Source of the DNA: Chroococcidiopsis sp. TS-821
GTDB taxonomy: Bacteria > Cyanobacteriota > Cyanobacteriia > Cyanobacteriales > Chroococcidiopsidaceae
Direction: 5' to 3'
Assembly: GCF_002939305.1 (NCBI RefSeq)
Contig: NZ_MVDI01000012.1
Coordinates: forward strand, 1 to 64,000
DNA: 64,000 bases
A program made the translations under genes and the position numbers. Position 1 is the first letter of the stretch. Every line of letters begins with the position of its first letter. Below, in pieces: positions 60,403 to 64,000 of this stretch. Below the pieces are notes generated by a model, which saw nothing but the letters and a program-made list of their open reading frames with translations, made no database searches and was not told the DNA's origin.

Positions 60403-61802
60403 TTATTGCCCTGATGAACAGTTTTCACCCATTTTAGCCGCTTTGGTCGCACGGACATACGTGCGGTTGTACTTGCCATCACCACCATCCAGTGGCACAT
60501 GTACAAAGTACCGCGCAGCGTTTGTAAGAGGATAACAAACAATGCAGACCAAGTGAGCTTATCTTCAAGCGTGCGAATTCGCTTTAACCCCAAGAACATC
60601 CATATCATAAATATGGTGACAGTGAAGCTCGTGAGCGGCGTTAGTACAGGTAATCGGTTGCGGGCGATCGCCATCAGCAAATCAGGAACCTGCGCGATTG
60701 GAACGATGTACTGAATCAGCATAAACATCAGTAAATCGAATTTTTTGCCAGCACCGATGCGGCTTTTGAGAATTAACCGCCAGTAATCCAAATAGCGTTG
60801 ATAACCACCTTCTGCCCAGCGGTTGCGTTGATGCCATAGCGCGATCGCACTCGTTACGCCTTCTTCTTCGACATAAGGATCGCTGACAAATTCAATTTCC
60901 CAATTGTCTAAGTGCAAGCGCAACGTCAAATCGAGATCGTCGGTAATCGTTTCTTCATTCCAACCGCCACAACGTTCCAGCGCCTGACGGCGAACAAATT
61001 GACCATTTCCGCGCAATTCACCAATACCGCCAAGGGCGACGCGTTGCTGCTGAACATAGCTATCGACAGCCATTTCTGCCATCTGTCCGCGAGTCCAAAA
61101 GTTCTCGTGGGAGTTGGCGATCGCTTTGCGTACCTGTACGGCTCCAACAGTGCGTTTTTGAAATAAGGGTAATACGCGCTGCAACAAATCAGGCGTGACT
61201 TGCGCGTCGGCGTCAAATACTGCCAAAATTTCACCTTTCGCTAAGGGTAAAACTTGGTTCAATGCCCCAGACTTACCACCGCTAGCTTTTGCCCCCCGTC
61301 GCAAAACTTTTAATTTATGGTAATTTTGCTGTAATTTTTCTAAAAGTGCGGGCGTTTGGTCGGTACTATTATCGTCAATCACCCAAACTTCGTAGCGGTC
61401 TACCGGATAATCAAGGCTGCAAAGTGTCTTGACTAAATTACCAATGACTGCTTCTTCATTTTTGGCAGCGACTAACAGCGAAACAGAAGGTAAATAATCG
61501 GCTTGCGCATTTTGGGTACGGGAACGAGCTAAAACCAACCGTAGGGTATGAATTCCCCACAAAGTTGTTAAACCTAGTACCAGCCAAAATCCAAAAGAAA
61601 TTAAATGAAGGGCGATCGTGCCACTCCAAACTACGATGAAAACAACAGCCGCTTTGCGTCTGCGACCTTCGCCGCAAGTCTTGAGAGAGGTTGTTTGCAA
61701 CGCCTCTAGCTCAGACTCGTCTTCTGATAACTCAGACAACAATGAGCCTAGCGCATCAAGTTCGCTATAAGAATCGTTCTCAGCCCAGGAATTCGCTGGC
61801 AT
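60399..61802 (-). CDS. mgdA: Membrane family 2 glycosyltransferase, probable beta-monoglucosyldiacylglycerol synthase
   Basis: This 467-residue GT2 enzyme has an acidic, Ser/Leu-rich N-terminus (~1-45) and two helices (~52-90). The catalytic core is VSLLVAAKNEEAVI, VIDDNSTDQTP, AVFDADAQVTPD, ITDDLDLTLRLH and the acceptor motif QRNRWAEGGYQRY; three or four helices follow (~365-460). Length, N-terminus and layout resemble cyanobacterial MgdA (Synechocystis Sll1377), which makes monoglucosyldiacylglycerol, precursor of the galactolipid MGDG of thylakoids. A polysaccharide synthase of the same fold cannot be excluded by eye. Confidence 0.72.
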   Translation of the reverse strand: MPANSWAENDSYSELDALGSLLSELSEDESELEALQTTSLKTCGEGRRRKAAVVFIVVWSGTIALHLISFGFWLVLGLTTLWGIHTLRLVLARSRTQNAQADYLPSVSLLVAAKNEEAVIGNLVKTLCSLDYPVDRYEVWVIDDNSTDQTPALLEKLQQNYHKLKVLRRGAKASGGKSGALNQVLPLAKGEILAVFDADAQVTPDLLQRVLPLFQKRTVGAVQVRKAIANSHENFWTRGQMAEMAVDSYVQQQRVALGGIGELRGNGQFVRRQALERCGGWNEETITDDLDLTLRLHLDNWEIEFVSDPYVEEEGVTSAIALWHQRNRWAEGGYQRYLDYWRLILKSRIGAGKKFDLLMFMLIQYIVPIAQVPDLLMAIARNRLPVLTPLTSFTVTIFMIWMFLGLKRIRTLEDKLTWSALFVILLQTLRGTLYMCHWMVVMASTTARMSVRPKRLKWVKTVHQGNN

Positions 61803-62155
61803 AGTTTACTCGATCAACCACCAGTATTTATCTACGCACTTCTAAGAAGTAAGGTAACATCACGACAACAGCAGGGCTCAGAAGTCAAGATTAAAAGCTA
61901 AAAGAGGTAATGGAATTGCTCTTTTATCATGTCCTCAGTGTCCCTTCAATTGCCATAAAAGCGAGGTTTTTTGATGTAATTTCCCTAGCTTCAATAAAAG
62001 TAAGTGCAGCCCTATTGTATCCGACATTGACAGAAGCAAGCGAATAGTCTTCCTCAGAGTGCTTTATCTCAAGCCTATAACTGATAGTTGTGACAGACAC
62101 TCATGTATTTGGGAATGCTAAGCATAGGTCACAATCTTTGAGCTATAGTCTTGAT
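61803..62155. other. Spacer between mgdA-like gene and ebsA-like gene
   Basis: The 353-base spacer of divergent genes contains a short AAAAGAG/CTCTTTT hairpin (61900-61925). Nothing else is recognised. Confidence 0.4.
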
Positions 62156-62530
62156 ATGTCGATTGAGCAACTACAACCTGCTAGTCTACAAGAAGTCAGA
62201 GTTTATCAACCTTATTTTCAAGGCAATAAACGCAACACACTACCTTTAGCGATTAGCCTTTACAAGCAAGGAGTTCTTCAAGGACAGCGCAACATAGAAG
62301 GTGGTGATAGTATTCCGTTTGTGGCAACTTGGAACGTGTCTACACTACCTGCTGATTTAACGCGTTGCCGAATGCAGTTTGACGGTAAGGCAGACCTCAG
62401 TTATGAGGTGATGATGTCTAGCTCGGAACTCGTAGACTTTTTGATCGATACGATCTTACATTTCAAGCGTACGAACACTGTCGATTTTACTAAGGCTTTT
62501 TACCGAAAACTACTTCGATTTGACGATTGA
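62156..62530 (+). CDS. ebsA: Probable EbsA-type conserved cyanobacterial protein
   Basis: From the ATG at 62156 (MSIEQLQPASLQEVRVYQPY) this is a 124-residue soluble protein. An earlier start at 62090 would add 22 residues without conserved character. QGNKRNTLPLAISLYKQG, NIEGGDSIPFVATW and ADLTRCRMQFDGKADLSYEV look like EbsA, which in Synechococcus elongatus is needed for type IV pilus assembly and represses biofilm formation. The assignment rests on memory of the family and is not certain. A DRTGG-domain gene follows on the same strand after 165 bases. Confidence 0.6.
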   Translation: MSIEQLQPASLQEVRVYQPYFQGNKRNTLPLAISLYKQGVLQGQRNIEGGDSIPFVATWNVSTLPADLTRCRMQFDGKADLSYEVMMSSSELVDFLIDTILHFKRTNTVDFTKAFYRKLLRFDD

Positions 62531-62695
62531 GTTCGAAATCTTACGTCATTTTGTAACTTATAATTCCAATCTGTTACCCGTCTGCCCTCAAACTACAAGA
62601 ACTGCTTATGAGTCTTATCAAATAGCAGGTTCCACCTAGAATAGAAAAATAATCAAGCCGCAGGCGGTGAAATGTTGAGTTTAGGGAGTGGGGAC

Positions 62696-63784
62696 GTGCC
62701 GAATGCTAAGTACTTGCTGATCGGATCGATCGAGGCTTACAGCGGTAAGTCAGCGACAGTGCTGGGATTATCTGAACAGCTAAAGCATACAAAGCTCGAT
62801 CTTGCCTATGGAAAACCGTTGGGTAATTGGGTGAATGACTCGGAGGAATCACCGATCGATGCAGATGTTCAATTTGTAAACCAAATCCTTCGGCTACCAG
62901 AAAACCGACTGTTGCCATCGCTTTTGACTTTGAATGAAACAACGATTCAAAAGCGCCTGTGCGGTGAGGATACGACTGATTATCAGCACTTAGCAGCGGT
63001 ACAATATCAGCACTCAAAAGGAGATTTAGTCATTCTTGAAGGTCCAGGAAATTTAGAAGAAGGTAGTTTGTTTGGCTTAAGCTTACTCGAAGTTGCGAAG
63101 ATCGTTGATGCTAAAGTCCTGCTTGTAACGCGCTATAAATCAGTTTTCTTGGTAGAAGCACTGTTAGCGGCGAAGCAGCGTTTAGGCGATCGCTTGATCG
63201 GTGTCTTGCTCAACGATATCGCCCCAGAACAAATGCAGACGGTGAATACCGAAGTCCGCGCGTTTTTAGAAAAGCAAGGTATTCCTGTATTAGGAACGCT
63301 GCCAAAAAATAACTTACTGCGTAGCGTCAGCGTCGCCGAACTTGTAGAGCATTTAAATGCTGAAGTCCTGTGTCGTCCGGATCGCCTAGATTTAATGGTA
63401 GAAAGTCTGGCAATTGGTGCGATGAATGTCAATGCGGCGCTGAAATATTTCCGCCGACGGCAAAATATGGCAGTAGTAACAGGCGGCGATCGCGTCGAAA
63501 TTCAATTGGCTGCTTTAGAAAGTTCAACGCAATGTCTCATCCTCACAGGACAACTACCACCACCACCGTTTATCCTCGCCAAAGCTGAGGATCTGGAAAT
63601 TCCTATTTTGTCGGTCGATCTCGATACACTCTCGACAGTGGAAATCATCGACCGCACTTTTGGACAAGTCCGCCTGCACGAACCAATTAAAGTGCAATGC
63701 ATCCGCGAGTTGATGCAGAAACATTTTGATATTGACCGTTTGTTGTCGCAACTCGAGTTAAAGCCTGCAGTAGCTTTGCCTTAA
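62696..63784 (+). CDS. DRTGG-domain, dethiobiotin-synthetase-like P-loop protein
   Basis: From GTG at 62696 this is a 362-residue protein; an ATG eight codons earlier (62672) is also possible. The N-terminal ~210 residues are a BioD/CobQ-like P-loop domain, with GSIEAYSGKSATVLGL as nucleotide loop, ILEGPGNLEEG and LIGVLLNDIAPEQM. The C-terminal part (~210-330) is a DRTGG domain (AVVTGGDRVEIQLAAL), found in regulators and next to phosphotransacetylases. Such proteins are annotated as phosphotransacetylase family, but the catalytic Pta domain is absent here. Function is unknown. Confidence 0.85.
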   Translation: MPNAKYLLIGSIEAYSGKSATVLGLSEQLKHTKLDLAYGKPLGNWVNDSEESPIDADVQFVNQILRLPENRLLPSLLTLNETTIQKRLCGEDTTDYQHLAAVQYQHSKGDLVILEGPGNLEEGSLFGLSLLEVAKIVDAKVLLVTRYKSVFLVEALLAAKQRLGDRLIGVLLNDIAPEQMQTVNTEVRAFLEKQGIPVLGTLPKNNLLRSVSVAELVEHLNAEVLCRPDRLDLMVESLAIGAMNVNAALKYFRRRQNMAVVTGGDRVEIQLAALESSTQCLILTGQLPPPPFILAKAEDLEIPILSVDLDTLSTVEIIDRTFGQVRLHEPIKVQCIRELMQKHFDIDRLLSQLELKPAVALP

Positions 63785-63789
63785 AGGTT

Positions 63790-64000
63790 TTATGTATGAG
63801 ATGCTTTTGGTTTTAGCTGTTGTCGTGCTGTTTCTCTCCGTCCTTTCGCCGTAACGTGCTGAGTCGCAGCAGCTAAGCCGAAGACGGGCATATTGCCATA
63901 AATTGCTTCGTAGTTGCCAGGTTCAATCAGGTACGTTTCGTGCCAAATTCCGACACTGCCATCGTTACCTACGGCGCGATGAAAGCGTTGCCATGCTGCT
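63790..64000 (-). CDS. DUF4188-family monooxygenase-like protein, C-terminal part (partial)
   Basis: The last 70 codons of a minus-strand gene entering from the right edge were read by hand. GSVGIWHETYLIEPGNYEAI and YGNMPVFGLA are the C-terminal signature of DUF4188 proteins, dimeric ferredoxin-like-fold proteins annotated as monooxygenases. The tail (ATQHVTAKGRRETARQQL) is basic and variable. The stop is TAA at 63790-63792, six bases from the convergent DRTGG-gene stop. The N-terminal part is outside the window. Confidence 0.75.
   Translation of the reverse strand, partial: AAWQRFHRAVGNDGSVGIWHETYLIEPGNYEAIYGNMPVFGLAAATQHVTAKGRRETARQQLKPKASHT

Overview
The window is chromosomal DNA of a cyanobacterium. 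The evidence is phosphoribulokinase, a ferredoxin-NADP reductase carrying a phycobilisome-linker domain, NdhH, a Psb30-like photosystem II peptide, the myxoxanthophyll genes cruF/cruG, DUF2808, CAAD and SLH-porin proteins, and very frequent GCGATCGC (HIP1) octamers. A unicellular or Chroococcidiopsis-like relative would fit, but the genus cannot be fixed from this sequence. There is no sign of a prophage, insertion sequence, CRISPR array, rRNA or tRNA. It looks like ordinary core genome with small gene clusters on both strands.

Layout. 1-5.1 kb (minus): start of rfbF, then clpB, an SLH/OprB porin and gloA. 5.4-9.9 kb: eno (+), argC (-), ribBA (+). 9.9-14.3 kb (minus): an aldo/keto reductase, a GNAT enzyme and a three-gene ABC exporter. 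14.4-16.3 kb: bioF and a YflT-like stress protein, convergent. 16.8-20.1 kb: two facing, unusual histidine kinases with a small DUF2087 gene between them. 20.2-24.4 kb: murE, a glutaredoxin-like gene, cysH and sbcD. 25.1-30.1 kb: a two-gene signalling operon (Cache hybrid kinase plus REC-PAS-GGDEF-EAL protein). 30.2-38.5 kb: recJ, an acetyltransferase, psb30, a YkgJ-type protein, a pair of half-size GDT1 genes, a DUF2808 protein and recN. 38.7-45.2 kb: an ABC1/UbiB kinase, valS and prk. 45.8-49.6 kb (plus): petH, hom and an SLH protein. 49.7-53.4 kb (minus): a CAAD protein, a 31-residue membrane peptide, a MidA/NDUFAF7-type methyltransferase and ndhH. 53.6-64 kb: rplU-rpmA, cruF-cruG, an extended rnhA, dnaX, a probable mgdA, a probable ebsA, a DRTGG-domain protein and the end of a DUF4188 gene.

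How genes work together. prk and petH are divergent and share a control region holding a GTA-N8-TAC (NtcA-type) palindrome. ndhH and the methyltransferase overlap by one base; the mitochondrial relative of the methyltransferase modifies the mitochondrial relative of NdhH. cruF and cruG are consecutive steps in myxoxanthophyll synthesis. The hybrid kinase and the GGDEF-EAL protein overlap by ATGA and probably form one phosphorelay controlling c-di-GMP.

The most unusual locus is the 16.8-20.1 kb kinase pair. One protein keeps the phospho-acceptor His but has lost the ATP-binding glycine boxes. The other keeps a full ATP-binding domain but has Gln in place of the His. Both appear to share the same type of N-terminal sensor region. 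They may be two halves of one split kinase. Several intergenic spacers carry dispersed repeats, including three copies of a ~38-bp element, two of which are inverted around the second kinase.
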